This document shows positions 41,220 through 49,776 of a stretch of 64,000 nucleotides of DNA, piece by piece. Every line of letters starts with the position of its first letter. The stretch's first letter is position 1. The DNA lies in the NCBI RefSeq assembly GCF_900102745.1, contig NZ_FMZF01000003.1, forward strand, positions 124,001-188,000, written 5' to 3'. This DNA comes from Geodermatophilus telluris. GTDB lineage: Bacteria > Actinomycetota > Actinomycetes > Mycobacteriales > Geodermatophilaceae. The notes below the pieces were generated by a model that was not told the DNA's origin, made no database searches, and saw nothing but the letters and a program-made list of their open reading frames with translations. The position numbers were made by a program, and so were the translations under genes.

Positions 41220-41968
41220 GGCTGTCCTCCGTCGACGGTGACGATCGATCCGGTGGTGAACGACGACCAGTCGCTGGCCAGGTACAGCGCGGTCCCCACG
41301 ACCTCCGAGGGCTGCCCGCCCCGGCCCAGCGCGAACGTCGCCGCCCGCCGGCCGAAGGCGGCCATGTCCCAGGCGGCCGACACGTCGGTGAGGAAGGTGC
41401 CGCACATGATCGCGTTGACCCGCACGGTCGGCCCGAAGGCGTGCGCCAGGCCCACGGTGACCGCGTTGAGCCCGGCCTTGGCCGCGGCGTAGGGCACGAT
41501 GTCGGCCCGCGGCCGCACCGCGCCGGTGCTCGACACGTTGATGATCGAGCCGCCCTCGCCGGCGGCCATGCGGGTGCCGACCAGGGCGGCCAGCCGGAAC
41601 GGGCCCTTGAGGTTGACGCCGAGGACCTTGTCGAAGAGCACCTCGGAGACGTCGGCGACGGTGTCGTAGCGCGGGCTCATCCCGGCGTTGTTCACCAGGA
41701 CGTCGACCTTCCCGAGCTCGCCGTAGACGGTCTCCACCAGCTCCTCGAGGCCCTCCCAGCGGCCCACGTGCGCCGACACCGGCAGCGCCCGCCGTCCGGT
41801 GGTCTCCCGGACCTCGGCCGCGGTCTTCTCGCAGCTGGCCAGGTCCCGGCTGGCGACGACGACGTCGGCGCCGGCCGCGGCCAGCCCGAGCACCATCTCC
41901 CGGCCCAGCCCGCGGCTGCCGCCGGTGACCAGCGCGACCTTCCCCGACAGGTCGACCGCGACGCTCAT
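41216..41968 (-). CDS. SDR family oxidoreductase (classical)
   Basis: Encodes 250 aa from ATG overlapping the CoA-transferase stop (ATGA). It has GGSRGLGREM, NNAGMSPRY, INVSSTGAV, YAAAKAGLNA and a final GSIVTVDGG strand. It lacks the insertion typical of the mycofactocin group, so it probably uses freely exchanging NAD(P). In this operon it may act as a 3-hydroxyacyl-CoA or alcohol dehydrogenase (inference). Confidence 0.88.
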   Translation of the reverse strand: MSVAVDLSGKVALVTGGSRGLGREMVLGLAAAGADVVVASRDLASCEKTAAEVRETTGRRALPVSAHVGRWEGLEELVETVYGELGKVDVLVNNAGMSPRYDTVADVSEVLFDKVLGVNLKGPFRLAALVGTRMAAGEGGSIINVSSTGAVRPRADIVPYAAAKAGLNAVTVGLAHAFGPTVRVNAIMCGTFLTDVSAAWDMAAFGRRAATFALGRGGQPSEVVGTALYLASDWSSFTTGSIVTVDGGQP

Positions 41969-43191
41969 GCCGCGCGCACCGGCGCCGGCCCGACCACGTC
42001 GCTGCTGCCCAGCCGGGCGATCTCGTCGGCGGTGAGGCCGAGCAGCCCGGTGAGCGCGGACTCGGTGTGCTCGCCGATGGCCGGCACGCCCTCGTACACC
42101 GGGCCCGCGTAGCTGCCCAGGTGCAGCACCGGGCCGGGCACGAGCACGCGGCCCAGCCGCGTGCCGGCGAGCTCGACCAGCGTGCGCTCGCGGAAGTGCG
42201 GGTCCTCGACGATGTCGCGGGCGTCGTTGACCGGGGCGGCGACCACCTCGTGCGCGTCGAGGTCGGCGAGCACCTCGGCCCGCGGCCGCTGCGCCACCCA
42301 GTCCTTGACGTGCTGCTGCAGCTCGTCGTTGTTCGCCATCCGGGCGACGTTGGTGGCGAAGCGCGGGTCGTCCTTGAACTCCGGGCGGCCCATCGCGTCG
42401 AACAGCCGCAGCGCGATCGTCTGGTTGGACGCCGCGATCGACAGCCACTGCCCGTCGGCGGCCTGGTAGATGCCGCGCGGGGACGCCGAGCCCGATCCGT
42501 TGCCCACCCGCTCCTGGATGAAGCCGGTGGCGGTGTAGTTCACGATCAGGTCGCCGAGGATGAACATCAGCGGCTCGTAGAGCGCCACGTCGACGACGTC
42601 GCCGCGGCCGGTGCGGGTGCGGTTGAACAGCGCCGTCGTCGTCCCGAAGGCGGCCGACAGGCCCGCGATGGAGTCGGCGAAGCCGAACGGCGGCGAGGTC
42701 GGCGGGGTCTCGGGCCAGCCGTTGACGAACGCGTAGCCGCTGGCGGTCTCGGCCACGGTGCCGAAGCCCGGCCGCTCGCGGTAGGGCCCGGTCTGGCCGA
42801 ACCCGGAGACGCGGGTGAGCACCAGCCCGGGGTTCTCCGCCGAGAGCACGTCGTAGCCCAGCCCCCAGTCCTCCAGCCGGCCCGGCCGGAAGGACTCGAC
42901 GACGACGTCGACCCTGGCGGCCAGCCGGCGCACCAGGTCGCGGCCCTCGGGCCGGCGCAGGTCGATGCCGATGGACTCCTTGCCGCTGTTGAGCCGGGCG
43001 AAGCCGAGGGAGAGGCCCTCGTGCTGCGGCGTCCACTGCCGGGCGAAGTCGCCGGTGCGCGGGTCCTCGACCTTGATGACGCGGGCGCCGAAGTCGCGCA
43101 GCATCCGGCCGGCGGTCGGGGCGGCGTACATCGTCCCCAGCTCGAGGACGGTGACCCCCGCCAGCGGCGGCGTGCCCGGATCGGTCGTCAT
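41965..43191 (-). CDS. CaiB/BaiF family CoA-transferase (class III)
   Basis: Encodes 408 aa from ATG behind GGGGGAACGAC. The protein opens with LAGVTVLELGTMYAAPTAGR and GARVIKVEDPRTGD, and includes LNSGKESIGIDL, FGQTGPYRERPGF and the catalytic aspartate in FGFADSIAGL near residue 163. CaiB/BaiF enzymes transfer CoA between carboxylic acids, for example in succinyl-CoA-dependent activation. It lies 17 nt after the aldehyde dehydrogenase gene and upstream of an SDR. Confidence 0.93.
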   Translation of the reverse strand: MTTDPGTPPLAGVTVLELGTMYAAPTAGRMLRDFGARVIKVEDPRTGDFARQWTPQHEGLSLGFARLNSGKESIGIDLRRPEGRDLVRRLAARVDVVVESFRPGRLEDWGLGYDVLSAENPGLVLTRVSGFGQTGPYRERPGFGTVAETASGYAFVNGWPETPPTSPPFGFADSIAGLSAAFGTTTALFNRTRTGRGDVVDVALYEPLMFILGDLIVNYTATGFIQERVGNGSGSASPRGIYQAADGQWLSIAASNQTIALRLFDAMGRPEFKDDPRFATNVARMANNDELQQHVKDWVAQRPRAEVLADLDAHEVVAAPVNDARDIVEDPHFRERTLVELAGTRLGRVLVPGPVLHLGSYAGPVYEGVPAIGEHTESALTGLLGLTADEIARLGSSDVVGPAPVRAA

Positions 43192-43208
43192 GTCGTTCCC
43201 CCTGCTGG

Positions 43209-44681
43209 TCACGGCCGCCACTGCACGTGCTGCGGCTCGAGGTACTCGCGGATGCCCCACTCGCCGATCTCGCGGCCGACGCCGGAGAGGCCGAACCCGC
43301 CGAAGGGCGCGTCGGGGCGCATGTTGCCGCCGCCGTTGACCCAGACGGTGCCCGAGCGCAGCCGCGCCGCCAGCGCCCGGCCGTGCTCCACGTCGGGGGT
43401 GTAGACGTTGGCCGCCAGGCCGTAGGCGGTGTCGTTGGCCAGCGCGACCGCCTCCTCCTCGGTGGCGAAGGGGACGACGACGCCCACCGGGCCGAACACC
43501 TCCGTCTGCACCAGCCGGTTGTCGTGCGGCAGCCCGGCGAACACGACCGGGTTGACGAAGTACCCGCGGTCGGGCACCGGGGTGTCCAGGGACAGCACGA
43601 TCTCCCCGCCGTCGGCCAGGCCGCCGTCGATGAACGACTGCACCCGCTGCCGGTGGTCCTCGCGGATCATCGGGCCGACGTTGACCTCGCGGTCCCACGG
43701 GTCGCCGACCTTGAGCGCGGTGAACGCCTCCCGGGAGGCGGTGAGGAAGTCGTCGACCAGGCTCTCGTGCACCAGCATCCGGGCGAGCGCCGCGCAGCCC
43801 TGCCCGCCGTTGCGCGCCCAGCGCAGGTGGATGTCCCGCGCCAGCGTCGCGACGTCGGTGCCGGGCAGCAGGATGTTCGGCGACTTGCCGCCGAGCTCCA
43901 GCGTCACGCCCTTCAGCCCGCGGGCGGCCTGCTCCATGATGCGCGCGCCGACGGCGTCGGAGCCGGTGAACGACACGCGGTCGACGCCGGGGTGGGTGGT
44001 GAGGTGCTGCCCGACCGACGGCCCGTCGCCGACGAGGACGTTGATGACGCCGGCGGGGATGCCGGCCTCCTGGAACAGCTCGCCCATCCACAGCGTGGTC
44101 AGCGGGGTCCGCGGGGAGGGCAGCAGCACGGTGGTGCACCCGGCCGCGAGCGCCGCCCCGAACTTGAAGACGGCGAGGTTGATCGGGTAGTTGTAGCCGG
44201 TGATGCAGGCCACCACGCCGGCCGGCCGGTAGGCCACCTCGGAGTAGCTGAGCACCGGGTCGTGCCAGGGCCCGAGCTGCTCGGTCCGGTCCACCAGCGC
44301 CGCCTCGGCCATCCAGCGCAGGTGGGTGATGCCCAGCCGCACCTGCATGACCTCGGCGAAGGCGACCGGGGTGCCGACCTCGTTGACGATCGAGGCGGTG
44401 AGCTTCTCGACGTTGGCCTCGAAGACGTCGGCCAGCCGGGAGATCGCCGCGCTGCGCTCCTGCGGGCCGGCCTGCGCCCACGCCGGGAAGGCGCGGCGGG
44501 CGGCGTCGACGGCGGCGTCGACCTGCGCGGTCGACGCCGTCGGCACGGTGGCGGTGACCTCCTCGGTGGCGGGGTTGACCGCCTCGATCACCGGCCCCTC
44601 GCCGGGGACCAGCCGACCGTCGACGAGCAGCTCGCGGGTGGTCGGGACCCAGGTGCGCAGGTCCGGCTGGGTGGCGGTCAT
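43209..44681 (-). CDS. Aldehyde dehydrogenase family protein
   Basis: Encodes 490 aa from ATG overlapping the MaoC stop (ATGA). The catalytic glutamate is in VTLELGGKSPN near residue 262 and the cysteine in NGGQGCAALARM near 296; NAD-binding VSFTGSDAVGARI near 232. The N-substrate region has GYNYPINLAVFKFGAALAAGC instead of the usual PWNFP sequence. It oxidises an aldehyde to an acid. Within the operon it would feed the CoA-transferase or ligase. The 53986 gene is a second family member. Confidence 0.93.
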   Translation of the reverse strand: MTATQPDLRTWVPTTRELLVDGRLVPGEGPVIEAVNPATEEVTATVPTASTAQVDAAVDAARRAFPAWAQAGPQERSAAISRLADVFEANVEKLTASIVNEVGTPVAFAEVMQVRLGITHLRWMAEAALVDRTEQLGPWHDPVLSYSEVAYRPAGVVACITGYNYPINLAVFKFGAALAAGCTTVLLPSPRTPLTTLWMGELFQEAGIPAGVINVLVGDGPSVGQHLTTHPGVDRVSFTGSDAVGARIMEQAARGLKGVTLELGGKSPNILLPGTDVATLARDIHLRWARNGGQGCAALARMLVHESLVDDFLTASREAFTALKVGDPWDREVNVGPMIREDHRQRVQSFIDGGLADGGEIVLSLDTPVPDRGYFVNPVVFAGLPHDNRLVQTEVFGPVGVVVPFATEEEAVALANDTAYGLAANVYTPDVEHGRALAARLRSGTVWVNGGGNMRPDAPFGGFGLSGVGREIGEWGIREYLEPQHVQWRP

Positions 44682-45193
44682 GCCTGCTGCTCCTCGCGGA
44701 CGGGGGTGTCGTCCCCCAGCACGCGGGGGTTGGAGCCGCCGTGCTCCGGGCTCCTGGCCATCAGGCCGACGCGGGTGCACCGCATGACCAGCACGTCGTC
44801 CTGGTTGTAGCCGCGGTGCTCGAACCAGACGATCCCGCTGTCGGTGCGGCTGCGGCTCTCGCGCTTGTCGAGGATGGTGGTCTCCCCGCGCAGGGTGTCG
44901 CCGTGGAAGACGGGGTGGGGGAACTCGACCTTGTCGTAGCCGAGGTTGCCCAGTGTGGTGCCGAAGGTCAGCTCCAGCACGTGGAAGCCGCCGACCAGGG
45001 CCAGGGTGAACAGGCTGTTGAACAGCGGCCGCCCGTGGATGGTGCCCTTGGCGAACTCGTGGTCGAGGTGCAGCGGCTGGGTGTTCATCGTCAGCGACGT
45101 GAACAGCACGTTGTCGCTCTCGGTGACGGTGCGGGTGAACGGGTGCCGGTACACCCGGCCGACCTCGAACTCCTCGAAGTACAGACCTCGCAC
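44678..45193 (-). CDS. MaoC-family hydratase (CitE-linked type)
   Basis: Encodes 171 aa from GTG, starting one base after the lyase stop. It opens GLYFEEFEVGRVYRHPFTRTVTE, and the active-site segment is MNTQPLHLDHEFAKGTIHGRPLFNS, typical of the mesaconyl-/itaconyl-CoA hydratase branch of MaoC. It is encoded right after a CitE-like lyase, a pairing known from itaconate/citramalate and methylaspartate-type pathways. It probably hydrates a branched unsaturated dicarboxyl-CoA. Confidence 0.87.
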   Translation of the reverse strand: MRGLYFEEFEVGRVYRHPFTRTVTESDNVLFTSLTMNTQPLHLDHEFAKGTIHGRPLFNSLFTLALVGGFHVLELTFGTTLGNLGYDKVEFPHPVFHGDTLRGETTILDKRESRSRTDSGIVWFEHRGYNQDDVLVMRCTRVGLMARSPEHGGSNPRVLGDDTPVREEQQA

Positions 45194-45194
45194 G

Positions 45195-46121
45195 TCAGTG
45201 CCCTCCCTCGGGCGCGTCGATGGTGGGGACGGTCGGCGCGGCCGCGCCGGGCAGGGACCGCGCGTGGGCGAGCCAGTCGCGGGCGGTGTCGGCGTGCGCC
45301 TTGTCGATGTGCACGCCGCGGTAGCGGACCGCCCCGGAGCCGGCGGCGGCAGCGGTCCGGTAGGCGGCGAGCAGGCCCTCGTGGAACTCGACCTCGTCGG
45401 CGGTGGGGGTGAACGCCTCGTTGACCACCGGCACGTGGCTCGGGTGGATGGCGATCATGCCGCGGAAGCCGAGCTGGCGGCCCTTCTCGGCGAAGGTCTT
45501 GAGGCCCACGAGGTCGTCGAGGCGCTCCCACAGCCCGGTGAGCGGGTGGATGCCCGCCTCGCGGCAGGCCAGCAGCACCCGGCTGCGCAGGTAGAGGGTC
45601 TCCTCCCCCTCCGGCGTCCACCGGTAGCCGACGGCGCGGGCGATGTCGGCGTGCTCGGCGGTGGGGCCGATCATCGCGCCCACCCGCGGCGACGCCGTCG
45701 CGATCTCGCGGGCGTTCTGGATGGCGGCCACCATCTCCACCGGGACGATGTACTCCAGCCCCTGCGCGCCGTTGCGCGCCTCGAAGTGGTCGAGCAGCGC
45801 GTCGTAGCGCAGCACGTCGGTGGCGCTGTTGATCTTCGGCGCGAACACCCCGGTCAGCCCGGGGACGACGACGGCCTCGAGGTCTGCCCCGGTGAGCCGG
45901 GTGTCGAGCGGGTTGACCCGGACGAACAGCCCGACGCGGGGGTCGCGCGCGCGGACGGCGCGGACGGAGGCGGCGACCGTCTCGCGGGCGCCGGCCTTGA
46001 GGTCGGCGGGCACCGAGTCCTCGAGGTCGAGGACGACGCAGTCGGCGCCGGCGGCCAGCGCCTTGTCGACCCACTGCGGCTTGTGGCCGGGGACGAACAG
46101 GATCGAGCGGTACGGGACCAT
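45195..46121 (-). CDS. HpcH/HpaI aldolase / citrate lyase beta-like CoA lyase
   Basis: Encodes 308 aa from ATG 46121. It has RSILFVPGHKPQWVDKAL, the metal-binding VVLDLEDSVP, VRVNPLD, FAPKINSATDVL and YIVPVEMVAAIQNAREIA, all standard for the CitE/MclA family with a phosphoenolpyruvate-type TIM barrel. These enzymes cleave (S)-malyl-, beta-methylmalyl- or citramalyl-CoA to acyl-CoA plus glyoxylate or pyruvate. Placement between an acyl-CoA dehydrogenase and a MaoC hydratase resembles the Mycobacterium Rv2498c-Rv2500c group. Confidence 0.9.
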   Translation of the reverse strand: MVPYRSILFVPGHKPQWVDKALAAGADCVVLDLEDSVPADLKAGARETVAASVRAVRARDPRVGLFVRVNPLDTRLTGADLEAVVVPGLTGVFAPKINSATDVLRYDALLDHFEARNGAQGLEYIVPVEMVAAIQNAREIATASPRVGAMIGPTAEHADIARAVGYRWTPEGEETLYLRSRVLLACREAGIHPLTGLWERLDDLVGLKTFAEKGRQLGFRGMIAIHPSHVPVVNEAFTPTADEVEFHEGLLAAYRTAAAAGSGAVRYRGVHIDKAHADTARDWLAHARSLPGAAAPTVPTIDAPEGGH

Positions 46122-46123
46122 GC

Positions 46124-47290
46124 TCAGTAGCTCCGCGGGAGACCGAGCACGTGCTCGGCGGTGTAGTTGAGGACCATCTCCTGGCTGATCGGGGCGATCC
46201 GCATCAGCCGCGCCTCGCGGAAGTACCGCTCGACGTGGAACTCCTTGCCGTACCCGAACCCGCCGTGCACCTGCAGCGCGACGTCGGCGGCGAGGAAGCC
46301 GGCCTCGGCGCAGAGGAACTTCGCGGCGTTGGCCTCGCGGCCGCAGGGCAGCCCGCGGTCGACCAGCCAGGCCGCCTTCTGCACCACCTGCTCGGCGGCG
46401 TCGAGGCGGATGGCGGCGTCGGCGAGCTGGAAGCTGATGCCCTGGTTCTGCCCGATCGGGCGGCCGAACACCTCCCGCTGCCGGGCGTACTCGACGCCGC
46501 GGCGCAGCGCCGCCCGGCCGATGCCGAGCGCGGCGTTGGCGCTGATCACCCGCTCGGCGTTGAGCCCGCCGAGGATGGTGCGGAACCCGTGCCCGACCTC
46601 GCCCACGACGTCCTCGTCGGCGACGAAGAGGTCGTCGATGAACAGCTCGTTGGTGTCGACGGCGTTGCGGCCCATCTTCGGGATCTCGCGGATCTGCACG
46701 CGCTCGCGGTCGACCGGCGCGAAGAACAGCGTCAGGCCCGCGGTCTTCCTCGCGCCCGGCTCGCGCGGGCTCGTGCGGGCCAGCAGCAGCATCCGCTGGG
46801 CCTCCTGCGCCTTGGTGATCCACACCTTCTTGCCCGACACCAGCCAGCCGCCGTCGACCTTGCGCGCGGTGGTGGAGATGTTGGTGGTGTCGGTGCCGGC
46901 GTCGGGCTCGGTGACGGCGAAGGAGACGTGCAGCTCCCCGCTCGCCGCCTGCGGCAGGAACCGCTGCTTGAGCGACGCCGAGCCGTGCTCGATGACCGGG
47001 TGGAAGCCGAAGATGCCGATGTGCACGGCGCTGCAGCCGCCCATGCCGGCCCCCGAGGCGGAGATCTCGTACTCGACCAGCGCGGCCTCGGTGACGCCGA
47101 GCCCGCCGCCGCCGTACTCCTCGGGGATGGTCAGGCCGAGCCAGCCGGCGTCCTTGACCGCGTCGTAGAACTCCCAGGGGAACTCGTGCGAGGTGTCGTG
47201 CTCCATCCAGTACTCGTCCGGGAAGGCCTTGCACATCGCCCGGACGGCCTCGCGGATCTCGCGGTGGGTGGGGTCCTCGGTGAAGTCCAC
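46124..47290 (-). CDS. Acyl-CoA dehydrogenase (atypical catalytic loop)
   Basis: Encodes 388 aa from GTG with GAGGAGACC upstream. It has VSFAVTEPDAGTDTTN and VSGKKVWITKA for FAD and substrate binding, and the VHGGFGYGKEFHVERYFREARL helix. The usual IYEGTNEI loop that carries the catalytic Glu of medium-chain enzymes is IAPISQEM here, so that Glu is missing; GGLNAERVISANAALGIG near residue 240-257 instead has a Glu at the position used by isovaleryl-CoA dehydrogenase. A branched or bulky acyl-CoA substrate is likely. Ten nt downstream of the ligase gene. Confidence 0.9.
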   Translation of the reverse strand: MDFTEDPTHREIREAVRAMCKAFPDEYWMEHDTSHEFPWEFYDAVKDAGWLGLTIPEEYGGGGLGVTEAALVEYEISASGAGMGGCSAVHIGIFGFHPVIEHGSASLKQRFLPQAASGELHVSFAVTEPDAGTDTTNISTTARKVDGGWLVSGKKVWITKAQEAQRMLLLARTSPREPGARKTAGLTLFFAPVDRERVQIREIPKMGRNAVDTNELFIDDLFVADEDVVGEVGHGFRTILGGLNAERVISANAALGIGRAALRRGVEYARQREVFGRPIGQNQGISFQLADAAIRLDAAEQVVQKAAWLVDRGLPCGREANAAKFLCAEAGFLAADVALQVHGGFGYGKEFHVERYFREARLMRIAPISQEMVLNYTAEHVLGLPRSY

Positions 47291-47300
47291 GGCGGTCTCC

Positions 47301-48968
47301 TCAGCGGGCGCCGGCCGCCGCGGGGGCGGCGGTCCGGTCGTGGGTGTCGGGGGTGACGCCGTCGGCGCGCAGTACGGCCTTCTGCACCTTCTCCGACGGG
47401 GTCTTGGGCAGCGCGTCGACGAAGCGGACGTAGCGCGGGACGGCGAAGGCCGGCACCCGGCCGGTGCACCAGTCCCACAGCTCGGCGGCGGTGACGCCGG
47501 GGCCCGCGGGGTCGGCGACGACGAAGGCCATCACCTCGTCCTCGCCGGCCTCGGAGTCGGCCGCCACCCCGACGACGGCGACCTCGAGGACGCCGGGGTG
47601 CGACAGCAGCCCCTGCTCGACCTCGTAGGAGCTGATGTTCTCCCCGCGGCGGCGCAGCGCGTCCTTGTAGCGGTCGACGAAGTAGAACCAGCCGTCGGCG
47701 TCCTTGCGCAGCGCGTCGCCGGTGTGGAACCACAGGTTGCGCCAGGCCTCGGCGGTCTTCTCCGGCATGCCGAAGTAGCCCAGCGAGCAGGTCCACGGGT
47801 GGCGCGGCCGGACGACGAGCTCGCCGACCTCGCCGTCGGGCACCTCGCGGTCGGTCTCGGGGTCGACCAGCCGGACGTCGAACCAGTCGGCGGCCTGCAG
47901 CCCGGCGGCTCCGGCGGGCCGGTCCTCGCCGTAGGGCGACAGGATCGGCGCGCTGGTCTCGGTGAGGCCGAAGACCTCGGTGAACGCCTCGATGCCGTAG
48001 CGGGCCCGGAACGCCTCGACGATGGAGCTCGCGGTGGGTGCGGCGAAGACGGTGCGCAGCACGTTGTCGGCGTCGTCGGGGCGCTCGGGCTGCTTCCAGA
48101 CGAAGTCCATCATCACGCCGATGAGGTTGGTGGCGGTGACGCCGGAGTCGCGCAGCTGGTCGACCCAGCGGCTGGCGGAGAACCGCGGCCGGCAGACCAG
48201 CCGGGCGCCGGCGATGAGCGCCGGGTAGGCCGCCATGAACTGCGCGTTGCCGTGGAACAGCGGGGTGCAGGTGAAGTAGGTGTCCTCCGGCGTCAGCCGC
48301 TGCAGGCTGACGACCTCCTGGCCGAAGAAGTACATCTGCGCGTGCGGCATGGCCACGCCCTTGGACGGGCCGGTGGTGCCGGAGGTGAAGAAGATCGAGG
48401 CCAGGGAGTGCGGCGGCGGGGTGGGGAACGCCGCGCCCGGCCGGGCGCCGACGGCGAGGTCCTCCCACGGGTCGGCGGCGAAGCCGGCCTCGCGCAGCAG
48501 CGCCAGGGCCTGCTCGCGGCTGCCGGTGTCGACCACGAAGAACCGCTCGACCACCCGGGCGGCGTCCCCGATCGCGGGGAACTTGGCGGCGTGCACGTCG
48601 TCGACGACGGCGAACCGGGGTGCGGCGGTCCGCACCTGGTGCTCGAGGAAGACGCCCTCGTAGGCGGTGTTGACCGGCACCTCGACCGTGCCGCCGACGC
48701 CGGTGCCCAGCCAGGTGCGCAGGAACTGCGAGGAGTTGGCCGCCATGACGAGCACCCGGTCGCCGGTGCGCGCGCCGGCCTCGGCCAGCCGGTCGGCCAC
48801 CGACTCGGCCTGCTCGAGCGCCTGGGCGTAGGTGAGGGTCAGGTCCTCCTCGGGCAGCTCGAGGAACACCGCGTCGGGACGGTGCCCGGCGTGGTGGCGC
48901 AGCACCGTCGCGAGGGTCCAGTCAGCCTGGTCCGGGAAGGCCGGCACGAGGTCCGTGTAGTAGCGCAT
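47301..48968 (-). CDS. Acyl-CoA synthetase (AMP-binding), first gene of nine-gene operon
   Basis: Encodes 555 aa from ATG behind GTAGGGGAGAG. The P-loop is FTSGTTGPSKGVAMPH near residue 193, then VFGLTETS near 325, TGDALRKDADG near 423, the hinge DRYKDALRRRGENISSYEVE near 438 and a C-terminal TPSEKVQKAVLR segment with the catalytic lysine. It is the first of nine same-strand genes (48968 to 39629) that overlap or are separated by at most 17 nt. Its upstream region carries the 17-bp motif shared with the Liv operon. Confidence 0.92.
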   Translation of the reverse strand: MRYYTDLVPAFPDQADWTLATVLRHHAGHRPDAVFLELPEEDLTLTYAQALEQAESVADRLAEAGARTGDRVLVMAANSSQFLRTWLGTGVGGTVEVPVNTAYEGVFLEHQVRTAAPRFAVVDDVHAAKFPAIGDAARVVERFFVVDTGSREQALALLREAGFAADPWEDLAVGARPGAAFPTPPPHSLASIFFTSGTTGPSKGVAMPHAQMYFFGQEVVSLQRLTPEDTYFTCTPLFHGNAQFMAAYPALIAGARLVCRPRFSASRWVDQLRDSGVTATNLIGVMMDFVWKQPERPDDADNVLRTVFAAPTASSIVEAFRARYGIEAFTEVFGLTETSAPILSPYGEDRPAGAAGLQAADWFDVRLVDPETDREVPDGEVGELVVRPRHPWTCSLGYFGMPEKTAEAWRNLWFHTGDALRKDADGWFYFVDRYKDALRRRGENISSYEVEQGLLSHPGVLEVAVVGVAADSEAGEDEVMAFVVADPAGPGVTAAELWDWCTGRVPAFAVPRYVRFVDALPKTPSEKVQKAVLRADGVTPDTHDRTAAPAAAGAR

Positions 48969-49017
48969 CTCTCCCCTACCGACGCCGGTCCCGCCCCTCG
49001 GCGGGAGTGAACCCAGC

Positions 49018-49034
49018 TAATCATGTGCATGGTT
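49018..49034 (-). promoter_or_regulatory. Shared 17-bp motif upstream of the acyl-CoA operon, probable operator/-10 region
   Basis: TAATCATGTGCATGGTT occurs 50 nt upstream of the ligase start. It matches 16 of 17 bases of a site at 53698-53714 before the Liv binding-protein gene. It is AT-rich in a very GC-rich region. On the coding (minus) strand it ends in ATGATTA, which could be the -10 box. Confidence 0.7.
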
Positions 49035-49059
49035 GTTTGACCAGTGCCGGGCCGCCCGG

Positions 49060-49776
49060 TCAGTCGACCAGCGCCGCCTCGCCGAGGAAGGCGCGCAGCA
49101 CCGAGGCGTGGGAGCGGGCCTGGCCGGCCGGGCCGGTGAACACCACCTCGCCGCGGGCCATCGCGACGACGTCGTCGGCGACCTCGAGGCCCATCTCGGC
49201 GTTCTGCTCCACCAGCAGCACCGACAGCCCGTCGTCGGCCATGGCACGGACCGCCTCGAGCACCGACTCGACCATCGTGGGGGCCAGCCCCATCGAGGGC
49301 TCGTCGAGCATGATCGCCCGCGGCGAGCTCATCAGCGCCCGGCCGAAGGCGAGCATCTGCTGCTCCCCGCCCGACAGCAGCCCGGCCGGGCCGCCGCGGC
49401 GCTCGCGCAGGATGGGGAACATGCCGTAGACGCGGTCGAGCGCCGTGCCGGACCGCTCGCGGGAGACCGTGTAGCCACCGAGGACGAGGTTCTCCTCCAC
49501 GGTGAGCGGCGCGAACACCCGGCGCCCCTCGGGGACGAGCACCGTGCCCGCCCGCACGATCCGGTGCGGGGCCAGGCCGGTGACGTCGCGCCCGTCGAGG
49601 GTGACCCGCCCGGCGTGCACCTTCACCAGCCCGGCGGCGGCGCGCAGCGTGCTGGTCTTGCCCGCGCCGTTGGCGCCGAGCACCAGCGTGACCCGGCCGG
49701 GCGTGGCCGACAGGCTCACCCCGCGGACCGCCTCGGCCGTCGCGTACCGGACGTGCAGGTCAGCGATCTCCAGCAC
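49060..49776 (-). CDS. ABC transporter ATP-binding protein, LivF type
   Basis: Encodes 238 aa from GTG, overlapping the upstream ATPase gene by 17 nt. Walker A GANGAGKTS near residue 34, signature LSGGEQQMLAFGRAL near 134, Walker B AIMLDEPSMGLAP near 154 and the H-loop replaced by Gln in VEQNAEM, the usual LivF variant. It is the second ATPase of the Liv-type importer. The transported ligand may be a branched-chain amino acid or a catabolic substrate of the neighbouring operons. Confidence 0.93.
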   Translation of the reverse strand: MLEIADLHVRYATAEAVRGVSLSATPGRVTLVLGANGAGKTSTLRAAAGLVKVHAGRVTLDGRDVTGLAPHRIVRAGTVLVPEGRRVFAPLTVEENLVLGGYTVSRERSGTALDRVYGMFPILRERRGGPAGLLSGGEQQMLAFGRALMSSPRAIMLDEPSMGLAPTMVESVLEAVRAMADDGLSVLLVEQNAEMGLEVADDVVAMARGEVVFTGPAGQARSHASVLRAFLGEAALVD

